Assembly: GCA_903813345.2 (NCBI GenBank)
Contig: CAIIXF020000008.1
Location: 20,692,822-20,756,821, forward strand
Length of the DNA: 64,000 nt
Reading direction: 5' to 3'
DNA from: Owenia fusiformis
Lineage: Eukaryota; Annelida; Polychaeta; Sabellida; Oweniidae
Under the pieces are notes generated by a model that had not been told where the DNA came from, ran no database searches, and saw nothing but the letters and a program-made list of their open reading frames with translations. Shown here in pieces: positions 20,625 to 33,139 of the stretch; position 1 is the first letter of the stretch; each line of letters begins with the position of its first letter. The position numbers and the translations under genes are program-made.

Positions 20625-23430
20625 AAAATAACTAGATTGGTGAAATTGAACAAGTTCAATTTAAGACTCCAGATTTATTTGACCTAGATAGATCAGTAAA
20701 GAGCTGAGTAAGTAACTGAGTAATTAGCTGAGTAAGTACCTTAGAAGTAGCATGAGTAAGTCGCTGAGTAAGTAACTGGGTAAAAAGCTGAGTAGGTAGC
20801 TGAGTAGGTAGCTGGGTAAGTACCTGAGTAAGTAGCTGAGTAAGTAGCTAAGTAAGTAATAACTAATTAAGTAATTGAGTAAGTGGTCAAATAAGTAGCT
20901 GAGTAGGTAGGGAGGTAAAGTAGGGTATGTAGGAATTTTTGAAAGTATATTTGATCAATCTGCATCGTGAATACTGGCAAGTGCGAATTTCAAACTTCAA
21001 AATGGCGTAGAATCTTAACCGGGGGTCGGATTGCACATTTTAATTTCAGATCCGGATTCCTGAGAAAATTCTACCCCTAATTCATAACTCATACGTTAAA
21101 GGAGAACTTTTTATTTTGACCTACATTTCGATCACCATATCTCAAAAGTGGGTCAAAAAACTTCTTAACGGCAAAAAGTTAACATTATTAGCACACTCCT
21201 GCTACATGTATACAAAATTTCGAAGTATATCATTGAAGTGTAGTGTCCGAATTGCAAAAATAAGAAAAAACTATGAATTTGACCTAGATTTTGAGCTAGG
21301 TATTTTGGTGTCCAAATTTTGAAGGAAAGTAGCTTTTGAGGTCCCCTTCTTCTATGGGCTTTCATTATGTTTAGCTGTACTCATTCTATATCTTGTTTTT
21401 TTACACTTCAAAAATTATTCGGTCCCATTGATTTAACATGGGGCACCAAATTTAGCGATTTTTGAGCTTTCAAAACGTCATAACTTCTGGACAAGATGTC
21501 GAATCGAAATTTGGTTTGCAGATTCGGATTCCTGATAAAATTCTACCCCTAATTCATAACTCATAAGTTAAATTTGAAGATTTTTTTATTTTGACCTACT
21601 TTTGGGACACCATATCTCAAAAGTGGGTCAAAATACTTCCTGACGGCAAAAGGCTAACACTATTAGCACACTCTTGGCTACATGTTTAGCGAGCTTTCAA
21701 AACGCCATAACTTCCGAACCGGAAGTCTGATTCAAATTTGGTTTTCAGATTCGGAATCCTGAGAAAATTTCCTATAATATCCTGGACATTTGATTCGGAG
21801 AACTTTTTTTTGAACCTCGTTTTCGGACACTGATATCTCGAAATCGGTTTGAGATATCAAAAAACTAAATCGACCCAAGCTTTCCTACTTTTTTATAAGG
21901 AACACAATGAAAAAAACCCGGATCGAAAATATTGAAGGACGACCGAGAAAATCGAAAAAGTGACAAAGTACTGGATTTGACCTTGTTCTTGACCTTTGAC
22001 CTAGATAGAAATTTGACCCAATTTCCGAGGAACTAGATACTGAACCTAAATTGACCAAATGATTGACTTTACTGAAGATCTTACGGTTATTGAGAAAACT
22101 TGCTTAGAATAAGAATAACTAGATTGGTAAATTGAACAAAGTTCAACAAAGTTGAACAACAAAGTTGAACAAAGTTCAATTTAAGACTCCAGATTGATTT
22201 ACTTGAGTAAAGAGCTGAGTAAGTAACTGAGTAGGAAGCTGAGTAAGTAGATGATTAAGTAATTGAGTAAGTGGCTGAGTAGGTAGCTGAGTAAGCAGCT
22301 GAGTAAGTAGCTGAGTAGGTAGCCGGGTAAGTAGCTGAGAAGTAGGTAGCTAAGTAGGTAGCCAAGTAGGTACAGTAGGTAGGTAGGTAAGTAGGAATTT
22401 TTGACCAGAAGTCGGATTGAAATTCGGTTTGCAGATTCGGATTCCTGAGAAAATTCTACCCTTAATTCATAACTCATAAGTTAAATTATGAGAACTTTTT
22501 ATTTTGACCTACTTTACGGACACCATATCTCAAAAGTCGGTCAAAATACTTTCTGACGGCAAAAGGCTATCGATATTAGCACACTCTTTGCTACCTGTAT
22601 ACAAAATTTCGAAGCAAATCATTAAAGTGTAATGTCAGAATCGCAAAAATAAGGTAAAACTATGAATTTGACCTAGATATTGACCATATCTCAAAAGTGG
22701 GTCAAAATACTTGCTGACGGCAAAGGCTAACACTATTAGGATACTCTTGGCTACATGTATACACAATTTCGAAGAATATAATTAAAGTGTAGTGTCAGAA
22801 TCCCAAAAATAAGGAAAAACTTTGAATTTGACCTAGATTTTGACCTAGGCCCTGGACTGGATTTGGATTTAGACTTGACTTGGACCTGGACAAACACTGG
22901 ACTTGGACCTGGACTGGACCTTGACTTGGACCTGGAAATGGACTGTACTACTATTTTTTCAATTTTTCTTCACTTTTCTTGACTTTCTATAAGGTTATCA
23001 TCAGATCGATTTTTCTCGAAATTTCAAAACGCCATAACTTCAGAACCGGAAGTCGGATCGAAATTTGGTTTGCAGATTTGGATTCCTGAGGAAATTCTAC
23101 TCCTAATTGATGACTCATACTACCTACTTTCTGGACGCCATATTTCAAAATCGGTAAGAGTAATCAAAAAACAGATGGCAAGTACATGAAAGGGCTGTTT
23201 CTAAGCTACATGATGAAAAAAAGATGAAGACGTTTCGATAAATAAGGACGAAGATAATAGACAGAAGATTGAAAATGTTAAGATTTGACCTAGTTCTTGA
23301 CCTTTGACCTAGATAACAAATTGACCCAATTTCCGAGAAACTAGATACTGGACCTAAATTGACTGTATGACTGTCTTAACTGAAGATCTTACGGTTATTG
23401 AGAAAACTTGCTTAGAATAATAAGAATAAG
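20625..23430 (+). repeat. Two tandem copies of a repeat of about 1.4 kb, with embedded minisatellites
   Basis: The unit begins GAATAACTAGATTGG...TTCAATTTAAGACTCCAG and ends GATCTTACGGTTATTGAG...TTGCTTAGAATAA. It runs once at about 20625-22110 and again at about 22112-23430. Each unit carries a GAGTAAGTAGCT-type minisatellite (20697-20935 and 22200-22395). Within and between units the block ATTCTACCCCTAATTCATAA, followed by TTTTGACCTACTTT, recurs several times. Antisense open frames here only translate the minisatellite (YLLSYLLS). No transposase is visible. Confidence 0.85.
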
Positions 23431-23446
23431 AAAAATAACGAAAACA

Positions 23447-23650
23447 ATAGACTCCAAATTTCATCTGGAGTCTAATAAGAAGAATAAGAAAACTGACGAA
23501 AACAATAGACTCCAGATTTCATCTGGAGTCTAATAAAGAATAATAAGAATACTGGCAAAAACAATAGACTCCAGATTGACATCTGGAGTCTAATAATAAT
23601 AAAGTAAACTGGCAAAAGCAATAGACTCCAGATTTTCAACTGGAGTCTAA
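23447..23650. repeat. Four-unit array of perfect hairpins (TAGACTCCAGAT family)
   Basis: Four units of about 58-60 bp each contain the palindrome TAGACTCCAGAT / ATCTGGAGTCTA with a loop of 2-4 bases, joined by A-rich linkers (AATAAGAATA, AACAATAGACT). The fourth copy has lost part of one arm. The array abuts the 5' edge of segmental duplication B, as if it marked the end of the preceding mobile unit. Confidence 0.85.
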
Positions 23651-23654
23651 TTAA

Positions 23655-25715
23655 CACAAACCTTCTATAATATCTGGCACTAATGTGTTCTCTCTGACTC
23701 CAGTTTCTGACTGACTGACTTTATATGACACGTTTATTGGAGAGGTTCTGCGATGTTTCTTCAACCTAGACAGAGATAATAATATTGTCAATAAACATAT
23801 TTCCGCCATAAATACAGTTGCTGAGGAAGTGGTTATCTGTAGTCTGAACTGCCATGGACCAGACCCCAGGAAACCTGATCACATCAGACCAGGGTCTATG
23901 GTGAACATCACCTACGCTTGTACATTTATTCGAAGGGCGGAGATGGGACACAAGAACCTGAAGGCCGAAATAACGTATATGTTGATGACTTTGCAATAAT
24001 ATTATAATTATGTATAGCCATATTGGCGTTCATTAAACTGTACTTTAGTACAAACCCAAAAATTCAAAAAGGCTTTAGTTCAATGTCGTCCTGTCTAAGA
24101 ACCCCTATTTTTATTTTCGAAAATGGATTCTAGGAGTACTATCCAACATAAATCTTCTTGTTGAGATCCGATCAACTTGAGTTCTAGTGAGAAAATGAGG
24201 ATTTCAGCAAGGCTGCCATTGGCTTTACATGGTGACATACATGATGCTATCCCGATGCTTTAGTCATTGGTCTATGGTGTATGTTGGATAGTATTTCTAG
24301 AATCCATTTTCATAAGTAAAAATAGGGGTTGTAAACAGGACATTGGGCTTGCTTTTTAGAACTTTTTGTTGGTACCACTTAGTCTCATGTCACATTGACC
24401 GTATGATTCAGTGATTTCACCATTTCAGTATCGTAATGTGCTTCTTGAAAAAAACAAATTGTCCAAAATCATGTAGATCATTGACATGTACATTAAAAAC
24501 ACATAGATCTTATATTTTATGTGTAAATTATTTCTTTACTCAGATTAGACAATACGAAGATGCTTGGTAAAGTAAGAGGTGAATCACCGCAGTATTTCAG
24601 TGGATTCGTCACCAAGATAGCCAGGAAAGGAGAGTTCACTGCAAGTTTGAAAGCTGTAATGACAACGTGTGTGAGCAACAAAGACAGCTGCGCGGCTAAC
24701 AGAAAATGCATTTTAAATTCTGGACAATAAAAGAATATACAGTTATCGTAATGCCAATTCCTTATCACTACTATACTATGAGAGTTCCCGATGAATTATT
24801 CATGATTTAAATGTACATATATTTGAAAAAAAATAATTGGAAATAAATAGAAGACAATGAAATGATTTCGTTTATTAATTTGCTTGTTGCGTGAAGTAAT
24901 TCAGGATGTTTGACTCAGTTTCCAACTCACCAAACCACTTGTCTAAGTTCTTCTCTCTACCCTGGCCTCTACCCCCTAAACCCCGTTTGCCAAAGTCAAC
25001 ACAAGAACAACACTAGGTCAAAAATATTAATTTTACTTTTAGACTATTGACAGAGATTGAGAAAGCTGTCAAAAGAAAAATTCTCCCTCTTTAATCAACC
25101 ATATCAGTTCATATTTACAGGATATAGCTGTAACATATTGCGCATTGTACTGTTACTCGTTGCTATGGTAACAAATTCAATTAGCATTTTAGAAATATCA
25201 CTCTATGGCAAACATAACAGATTATTGATTCATAGTACTGCGTTAAAACCTTTCTGGGACCCTTAATTATTTTAGACAAAATATTGTCCAGTCATCCCTC
25301 CTAGAATGATTGGATTCTTACACCACACAATGAGGCAGAGTCAAGTTAAAGGGTGGGGTTTTAATTAAAATGGCTTCATAATTTGATCTCATATGTATCT
25401 TTTGGGAATATACACAAACCCTTGTGTCATCCACTCATTGTATATTATATTGCATGTGTTTTTATGAAATAAACAAATTGAAACTGAATTTTTTGCCTAG
25501 CAACTACGTAGTCCCATACTGAATTCCTTATAGCGACCATTATTACTCCTGTTTTCTTTTCAATCACCACCAAATGTAAAAAGGGGTGCTTGGTGTCTAT
25601 ACTTTTGTTACATTTCACTTTTGCCTGGCAACCACATAGCAACAGTATAAAATTACAAAAGTTCTACCTTAATCAGCCATTTATTCTGTGGGCATTATGT
25701 TACCAAGTCACATTT
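23655..25715 (+). repeat. Segmental duplication, right copy (pairs with about 16410-18470)
   Basis: Direct-orientation copy of the exon 4 to 3'-flank segment of copy A. Differences are mainly single-base changes and short indels, including a 2-bp insertion right after the exon 4 splice donor. Confidence 0.9.
23818..24730 (+). pseudogene. Copy B: duplicated exons 4 and 5 only
   Basis: Exon 4 (23818-23974) and exon 5 (24544-24730) keep the exact lengths (157 and 187 bp), phases and open frames of copy A, ending ANRKCILNSGQ and a stop. No signal-peptide exon or cysteine-rich exons lie upstream: the 5' neighbour is the hairpin array. The donor after exon 4 is GTATAT rather than GTATGT because of a 2-bp insertion. 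An AATAAA at 24842 is kept. It is most simply a partial duplicate without promoter. Because both frames are intact it could instead act as an alternative 3' exon pair for copy A transcripts. Confidence 0.8.
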
Positions 25716-25854
25716 TGAGACATAATTGTCAGTAGCGTCAGTCTGGACATCTTCATTTGATCTATATTTTAAAATTCAGGTATTTGTGTTATACATTTTG
25801 ATTTGTGGAAACTTTTAAACAAATATTTAGTAATTAGAATCGAGTTTTATTATT

Positions 25855-26110
25855 TAACAGGATGAGCGTACGATGTCACCGATAGCCGTACGATAATCGC
25901 ACTAACTATTACCGTACGGTCGTCGACAGGGTAGACTCCGATGAGTTTGATTGAGAAAGAATCGGTAATACATCGGCAACTTTTATGTCTGAGATAAAAT
26001 TCCTCCCGGCGCCCGTACGATGTCTAAAAATCGCTCGGCTATTGCCGGTAATTGGCTAGCTCCCGAACGATACCCGCACGGTTCCGGCCGATGTTGCTAG
26101 TTATGTTGTG
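25855..26110. mobile_element. Fragment of a GC-rich, CGTACGAT-containing Harbinger-like repeat
   Basis: A locally GC-rich block (for example CCCGGCGCCCGTACGATGTC) matches the right part of the larger element at 41118-41330 in the same orientation, with many substitutions. It lacks recognisable ends and is a relic. Confidence 0.6.
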
Positions 26111-26900
26111 ATTGTGTTATACTGGTCGGTTGGCAGGTTGTGTCCAGTTGGGTGAGGTATCTGGCTGTGTCCGACTGTGTTGTTTGATTGTGAGAACAAA
26201 GGCATGGATTAGCTTTTGCCTATAATTTGGTTGTGCCAAATTGTGTTGTGTTAATTTGATAGTTCGGGGTGTTCTTGGTGGTTGTAAGTTAGGTTGTGTT
26301 ATGCTCGATTGGTGTCAGGATCAGAAGACACAGAACGCAATAGGACATAACTCAGCACCAAACGAGCATAACATAACATAAAAGTTACAACCACCAAGAA
26401 CACAACCAACTGTCAAAATTTCACAATCACACAACACAATCGGATACAGCCAGATACCTCACCCAACTGGACACAACCTGCCACTCAACCAGCATAAAAC
26501 AATCACAACCTAATACAACCCATTAACAATTAACATAACCCAATGGGACACAATCTGTTTCTAAAATACATAACACAACCAAGCTCAACCAGATGGACAA
26601 CCACCAAGACACAACCGACTGACGAACTTACAAATCACAATCGAGCACAATCCGATAATAAACCAACAACTCATTGTTGAATTAACACAACAAAATTAGG
26701 CACAACCTGACACCAACCATTCATAACACCTTCAGGCACAGCCCGATACTCAACCTCTTAAACCATCCCATCAAAACGCAATCAAGCACAATCTATAAAA
26801 TACAACCAAACTGTGACCATTATATGCAACTAACCTTCTCCAACTGTAAACAACACCAACCACATAACACAATCAAGCACAACCTGATATCTACTCGAAT
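26110..26900. repeat. ACAACC-rich degenerate repeat with a central palindrome
   Basis: From 26110 to about 26310 the plus strand is rich in GGTTGTGTT words; from about 26330 to 26900 it is rich in the complementary AACACAACC words. The arms around 26310-26370 are an imperfect inverted pair (GTTCTTGGTGGTTGTAA against TTACAACCACCAAGAAC). The right arm continues as a degenerate array of ACACAACC, ACAATC and CAACCAA words. No coding signal. Confidence 0.7.
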
Positions 26901-28619
26901 TACAACCAACTAAATCTCCTCATAAGGCTGCTGATGAAAAACATATCACGGACCACCACGTGCTGAGTGCTCATAAAGGCATAGTGCAAGTCCAATCCAA
27001 AAAACGATTGCATTCATGTCCCAAAATGTGACTTGATAATATTGATGCTCACACAATTCATCGTGGTAAGCCACGCCCTCTCCATCTCTATTCATTCTGG
27101 ACATCTGCGATGTAACAGAGAGAGATGCTATGAGTATCAGAATGCACACAATGATTTTATACCGCCATTGCTATGTATTGTGGCACCCAGTAAATGTATG
27201 ATTACGTTTGTAGATGGAAGTATGCCACTTTTTACATTTGATGGTGGTCGGAAAGACAACAGGAGTAAAAATGGTGAATAATTCAGTATGGAACCATGTG
27301 CTTGCTAGGCAAATATATGAAGTCAATAAAAGTCAAATGAAGTCAAATAAATTTCAGCCAATAAATGTCAAGACACGCAATATTTTGTCTAAAATAATCA
27401 ACAAGGGCCCCAGAAAGTTCTTAAGGCAGTACTATGAATCATTAACCTGTTATAGTTGCCGTAGAGTGAAATTTTAAAAATGCAACGTTATAGAAAATGT
27501 AAGAATAGTACTAACTTTTACCCGTTTGAATTAGTTCCCATAGGAACCAGTAACAGGATCAGTTCAATTCTGCATATCGGTAATAAGCAATATGTTATAG
27601 TTTTATCCTGTAAATATGAACTAAAATTGTTGATCAAGAGGGACTCGAGATTCAGGTTCAAGAAACAGGTTCAGTCATTTTGTTGGGATGTGTTGCTATG
27701 GCAACAGGTTTCTAAATTGACTCCTGTAGTCGTTAGGCTCCATATGAGACCCGGGGTGGAAGCTACATGACATGTGTATAGTATATACTGTACATACTGA
27801 GAGTGGCCGTGCTTTTCAAAGATTGTCAGATAAAAATTATTTTGACAGTCTCGTATGTATCTGTTTTGTTTCTTTTTATTCAATCATAGACCTCTAACAA
27901 ATACAAGTTCGAGTAATATTTTTCAATGGAACCAATTCACAAAACAACATCAAAAATTGTAATCCAAATCACATGAAAACATACACAATCGTTTCCTCAA
28001 AAGTCAATGTGTTTATTTCAAAGTTTTTTGTGCACCCTATTCTTATTGCTAAGAACAAAAGAGGTGCAGGACTATCAAGGTCCGTCCCATGGACTAATTT
28101 TGGGTAAAGGCTCTGAAGTCACAGGGGAGGTGAATGTGATCTGATGATATGTGGAAAGTTTCATGCTTCGTTCCGAGGATGAACTATTATTCAAAGATTT
28201 ATCCCGTAAAGCACCAACTGATGTCGTGTGAATGTATGCCCTTTTCTGGATGGTGGGAACTTACATTTCAACTAGCTTTACCCAATTTCGACAGACTCCA
28301 GAGAGGCACTTATTTTTCTGGGATTACTATAAAGCCCTCTATTTTTTACCGAAAATATTATATTTGTTTCAATGTGAGGAAAAATAAGGAATGAGGAATA
28401 AAACGGCGGTGATAGAATTGCACGGTTATTGGGTATATATTTTATTTTATAACTGACAACAATTCAACACGATTTGACCCCCAATGTGACATATGACATT
28501 AATAAACAAGTGAAAAATGTATACGAAACAGAATAATAAAATTAATTAGTCAATAAAATTGTAATGCATCGACTCGAAAATGACATGTCGCCTGAATGCA
28601 ACATTTACCCAGCACCATG
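26901..28619. other. Intergenic DNA upstream of copy C
   Basis: At about 27190-27320 an inverted, diverged copy of the TTTGCCTAGCAACCAC repeat seen at 18240 and 25490 is present. From about 28377 the sequence resembles the DNA upstream of copy D (about 32916 on), sharing GAATAAAACGGCG and CAACAATTCAACACGATTTG, so the duplicated unit that made C and D starts here. Short open frames have no protein character. Confidence 0.55.
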
Positions 28620-28639
28620 AAATCATGATGAATCTGACC

Positions 28640-28699
28640 ACAGTGTTGACCACATATCATGTTCCATAGGTCCGGTACCATAAAATTGACAGTATAAAA
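28640..28699 (+). promoter_or_regulatory. Copy C promoter
   Basis: The CCACATATCATGTT motif (from 28650) is followed by GGTCCGGTACCATAAAATTG and a TATAAAA box at 28693-28699, 59 bp before the start codon. The whole block is nearly the same as in copy D. Confidence 0.75.
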
Positions 28700-28757
28700 G
28701 CCCGACCAGTTAACCTTTCCATGTCTATCATTCAAATGATAAAACATTAACATCAAC

Positions 28758-30593
28758 ATGAGAATCATCGTCGTCTTGGCCGCTTTAGTGATAACAGGTG
28801 AGTCTAAATAATATGTAAACTTTTGGAATTTTTTCTCAACATAAATGTAATTTTCATTGAATTAGGGAAACATTAATGGCAATGCCATTGGGAAATCGCA
28901 TTTAATGTTTTTATCTTTGGATTAGCTTTAAGTGAAGTGCATCTTACAGAATCGCCAAGTTGATTTTTCAATATTCAAGAAAACATCTAAAGTGCTTATC
29001 TCTCTATACTTTGATGCTTACCTTTTATTTAATTGAATTGATGAAAGGGAATGACATTTGCCCCCCACCCTCTCACGTTTGTACTATAAAAGGGGTTGCC
29101 AGTTGGTGTTTTATTTTAGCAGTACTTTTATTTTGATGGTTCAAATATATATTCTTTTGTAAAAAGGGGTGTTCGGACAAATATGTGAAGAGAAATGTGA
29201 GGCGACTTGTGAGCAGAAATGCGCGAAGAAATGCCAAGGAAAAGTGAAACCATCTAAATGTGGAGGGAAATGCAAATTCTCCATTGAATGCAAACATGAA
29301 TGTTGGTGTAACCAGGGAATGTGTGAACCTATGACAGAAGTAGGAGAACCCTGCAGGAAGAATGATGAATGTAAAGGTCTTTCCAAATGTGTGCCCTTAG
29401 GCAACGGTAAATAAGAGCATTTTATTTAGTGCAAGTTGCTATTCTATTGATTGTGAACATGCTAGATTACTTAATGATTTTATTAATTGCATTCAAAAAG
29501 ATAAAACATCACCGAAATCAAAATATGAAGAAATGCCTAACACTAATGACTAATCTTTTATAACAATTTCGGAGTATACCACAACTTTAAACTACCCCGA
29601 GTCGTTGATAATGAATATATTATAGGGATATGTGAGGAGACATGCAGAGTTGACAATGACTGCTTGCAGTACAAGAATGGCAAAAACAAGTACTGTACTG
29701 TTGGAGGCACTGCGGGAACACAGAAAGGCAAATGTGAGATGAAACACGAGAAAGGATATCGCTGTGCAAGAAGCCCAGAATGCAAAGGGAAAATGTACTG
29801 CAGGAATGGACAATGCCAACGTAAGTCAATATAACTTGAAATGTAATGTTGCACTGGACAAACTTTATGTAATTCATTTCAAATGCTATTTATAAGAAAT
29901 ATGAAATACGCGATCTCGCACAAATAAACCATCTTAAAAATATATGTAACGTGATTAAACCCTAGGCATTTCATTGCTGTCTGTTTTTTGCCATATTTAC
30001 TAAAAGATAAAGTAAACATATATTTTTATAAAAATACAGTAAATGCATTCATGTAATACAGTTGCTGAAGAGGTTGTCATCTGTAGTCTGAACTGCCACG
30101 GACAAGACCCCAGGAAACCGGATAACATCAGACCAGGACATATTGTGAACGTCACCTACTCTTGTACATTTATCAGAAGGGCGGAGATGGGGCACCTGAA
30201 CCTGACGGCCACAGTGAAGTATGTTAATTAAAATTGAGTTCTGCAAATTAGTAATTGTATTGTAATCAAGGTCTATGGATAAGAAATGGAGTTTGACTTT
30301 TATTTCACCAGGGAGACTGTTCCGAAACGAACCACTAAAGAGGAACGTAATTCTAAGCATGTATCGTACATCTTGTCTGTAAATAATCCGATTTTTCTTT
30401 ATTTAGATTAGATAGAACGAAGAACCTTGGCAAAGTAGAGGGGTTATCACCACAATATTTCAGTGGATTTGTCACCAAGAAAGCCAGGAAAGGAGAATTC
30501 ACTGCAAGTTTGGATGCTGTAATGAAAACATGTGTGAGCAACAAGGACAGCTGCGCGGCTAACAGAAAATGTATATTAAATGCTGGACAATAA
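28758..30593 (+). CDS. Secreted cysteine-rich multi-domain protein, copy C (5 exons, compact)
   Basis: Exons 28758-28797, 29167-29406, 29626-29820, 30062-30218 and 30407-30593 give 272 residues, with GT-AG introns in phases 1, 1, 1 and 2. This is the cleanest family member. The signal peptide is MRIIVVLAALVITG. Exon 2 is longer than in copy A. It gains an N-terminal cysteine-rich run (CEEKCEATCEQKCAKKC) before the shared WCNQGMCEPM module and has 14 cysteines. Exon 3 carries nine cysteines (ICEETCRVDNDC through YCRNGQC). Exons 4 and 5 encode the six-cysteine C-terminal domain with NVT and NLT sequons, KKARKGEFTASL and ANRKCILNAGQ at the end. The protein should be exported and heavily disulfide-bonded; the odd total of 29 mature cysteines leaves one potentially free for dimerisation. 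The family is not recognised; function unknown. Confidence 0.88.
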
Positions 30594-30779
30594 CATAAAA
30601 TAACATACTTTAGAATATACCGTTATCTTAATGCCAATCCTTGATCACTACTAGTAAACTATGAGAGTTCCCCATGATTATTTATGATTTAAATGTACAC
30701 TATTTGAAAATAATTAGAAATTAATTGAAGACAATGAAATTTTAATTTGATAATTATGTTGCATAATGCTGGAAGTGAT

Positions 30780-30835
30780 ATGCGTGAGATGTCAGGCTAA
30801 TAGGAAATACATATTAAATGTGGGCCAAACACAAA
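30780..30835 (+). pseudogene. Relic of a fifth-exon 3' end downstream of copy C
   Basis: The stretch containing TGTCAGGCTAATAGGAAATA and then CATATTAAATGTGGGCCAAA aligns with the end of exon 5 (QANRKCILHAGQ coding region), but the frame is lost and the rest of the exon is absent. It suggests an older, largely erased paralogue between C and D. Confidence 0.55.
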
Positions 30836-31265
30836 AAGAATTTCTCCGTATTCTTCGATAAACATTGATTGTGTGAGCTTTCGATTAGTGATTGTTTATG
30901 TGCTTCAATAACGAAAAAATAAATAAACGGCCTTTGTTTTAACAAAGCCAAAAGAAATGGCGACATATTGTTGATAGCTGACCGTTTTTGTTCGGCGTTG
31001 GAGTCTTTAATCAACCAGTTGGTGACATTTAGTCATGTTAATGCATACATACATTCTATACATTCATACATACATGTGGTTTGACTAAGATCCGTCGTGC
31101 AAATTATATATATTGGATATATGGATATATAGAATTGTTATCTATCTATAATGCTTAGATACCCGTCACCAATCGCACACCACGTTTAGGTGCTAATTGC
31201 GATCTCATTAAAAAGACACATAGTGTTCAGAAGTAAAGTATTCACCTCGAGGTTTAAGAAATATA

Positions 31266-32140
31266 CACTCCCCTCCATAAGTTTGGCAACCTTTTTTCTC
31301 CATTGAACTACGTGTTAAAGCCTCTTTACGTTTGAATTTTTATTTACTTAACCTGCGATGAAAATACTTATACTATTGATGGAAACGTAATTTCACTTTA
31401 ATTCCAATACCTCCAAATTTTCTCAATTTTTTTCCTTAATTACAGTAGGTCGAAAATTGATGATGAATTTGATGAATTTTTGAAAATCGACATTCCCATG
31501 TTAACCAATGGGAAATGGTAGGTTTGCCGCAAGTCATATGACAGAATATCCATTAATCCGAGTCCTTGCAAAAAATACGAGTTAGGCAGGTAATTGAATT
31601 TGCTAACTTTATTTAACAAAAAATTGATATGTTTCTTCAGGTTCAACAAAGTTATAGGGCTTTAAAGTCAAAATTGTTTTTCAAAAAACCTCTCCCATTG
31701 AAATAACACAGGAGGCGAAAAATTCTTTTCAAAAATGACTTTGAAGCGCTGTAACTTTAATATTCATCAAATAAACTAAACACTTAGTGTTCAAAAAAGT
31801 TAGACAATTCAATTTTCTATATGAAAATATTTTTTGCTGAATCTTTTACTGAAAAGATATCTTGATTTCTGATTTGCCCCGAACCCTCCATTTCCCATTG
31901 GATTACATGGGAATGACGATTTTCAAAAATTCATCAAATTTATCATCAATTTTCGACCTATTGTAATTGAGGAAAAAAATTGAGAAAATTTAGAGGTATT
32001 GGAAATAAAGTCAAGTTACGTTTCCATCAATATTATAAGTTATTTCATCGCCGGTTAAGTGAATAAAAATTCAAACGTAAAGAGGCTTTAACACGTAGTT
32101 CAATGGAGAAAAAAGGTTGCCAAACTTATGGAGGGGAGTG
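31266..32140. mobile_element. Tc1/mariner-like MITE with long inverted repeats
   Basis: The 875-bp element starts CACTCCCCTCCATAAGTTTG and ends with the inverse. It is flanked by TA (TATA on both sides). Arms of about 250 bp pair well: 31266-31518 with about 31890-32140. No transposase frame is present. The same family's inner sequence recurs in the complex at 35340-39810. Confidence 0.85.
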
Positions 32141-33120
32141 TATATCTCGAAATGATACGATCATATATTGCTGCATATGTTACCAATTGACCAAGAAAAA
32201 TATCATATTGACCAAAGGCGATAGCCCTGAGTTTCTTCATTCTATAATCTGGAGAACAGTTTCTTGTTTAAAGTGTTTTACATCGTAGCTTATATATCTG
32301 GAATGTTGGGCACTTTACAAAAATCCTTTCACGTTCTATCTATAACAAATGGCTCTAAGTGCAATTTTGAATTCAGATTAGGAAACGGTAATATGGTAGA
32401 AAATGTAACTACAGCCAAACGTGGAGGAAGAACGTTGTTTTCACTTTTCAATCAGGCGGATTACCACACCTTCCAGCTATAAAACAACAACCAAGCACTT
32501 ATATACTAATCAATTGCAATACAAGGGAAATGGAAATTATGGAAGTTACCCAAACGAGAGATAGGAGGGTCCAATTTTTCCAAACCAAGCAAGCAATTTA
32601 TCCTTTATTAAGCCAGAGACATATATCTCTGATTAAGCCAGTCGTATTGATATCAATGAAGTCGAAAATTGATTATGATAAACAATTAATATTCTTTGGA
32701 ATTCTGACACTAGAAACGATGGCAAATAAATGTAAGCAACTTAGAATAATGAGACTGACAAGCATAATCTTACATGAAGACAACAGGGACACACCCTTAT
32801 CCATAATGTTAGAATGTGTAATAAAATATAATCTTGTAGATACTGTGATGGAAATGATAAGAACATTGGAATTGTGCACGAAATAAGAAATATTTTGTTT
32901 CTATGAAACAAATGACAAATGATGAATAAAACGGCGATGATACCGTGCACGGTTATGGAGTAAATGTTTACGACAACAATTCAACACGATTTGATCCCAG
33001 CATGTTCATATGACATTAATAAACAAGTGGGAAATGCATACTAAAGATAGTCATTAAAATGATCGTGCATTGAATCGTAAAAATGATATGTCGTCTGAAT
33101 TCAACATATTCCTTGCATCA
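32141..33120. other. Intergenic DNA upstream of copy D
   Basis: No supported gene. A 118-codon open frame at 32530-32886 has no signal, domain or paralogue and sits in AT-rich DNA. From about 32916 the sequence is homologous to the upstream flank of copy C. Confidence 0.5.
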
Positions 33121-33139
33121 TGAAATCATGATGAATCGT

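Noticed and set aside
22199-22477. Minus-strand frame with YLLSYLLS repeats resembling membrane segments
   Set aside because: It is the reverse complement of a GAGTAAGTA minisatellite; the apparent hydrophobic repeat is a by-product.
23447-23650. CRISPR-like array of regularly spaced repeats
   Set aside because: The units are palindromic hairpins with near-constant A-rich linkers in animal DNA, with no variable spacers and no cas genes.
26946-27149. Minus-strand 67-codon frame with a signal-like start and ending YEHSARGGP
   Set aside because: It has no upstream ATG in frame before a stop, only a GTG, and no paralogue or second exon; could be an exon but support is too thin.
32530-32886. 118-codon plus-strand frame upstream of copy D
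   Set aside because: No signal peptide, domain, splice context or paralogue; amino-acid mix fits random AT-rich DNA.
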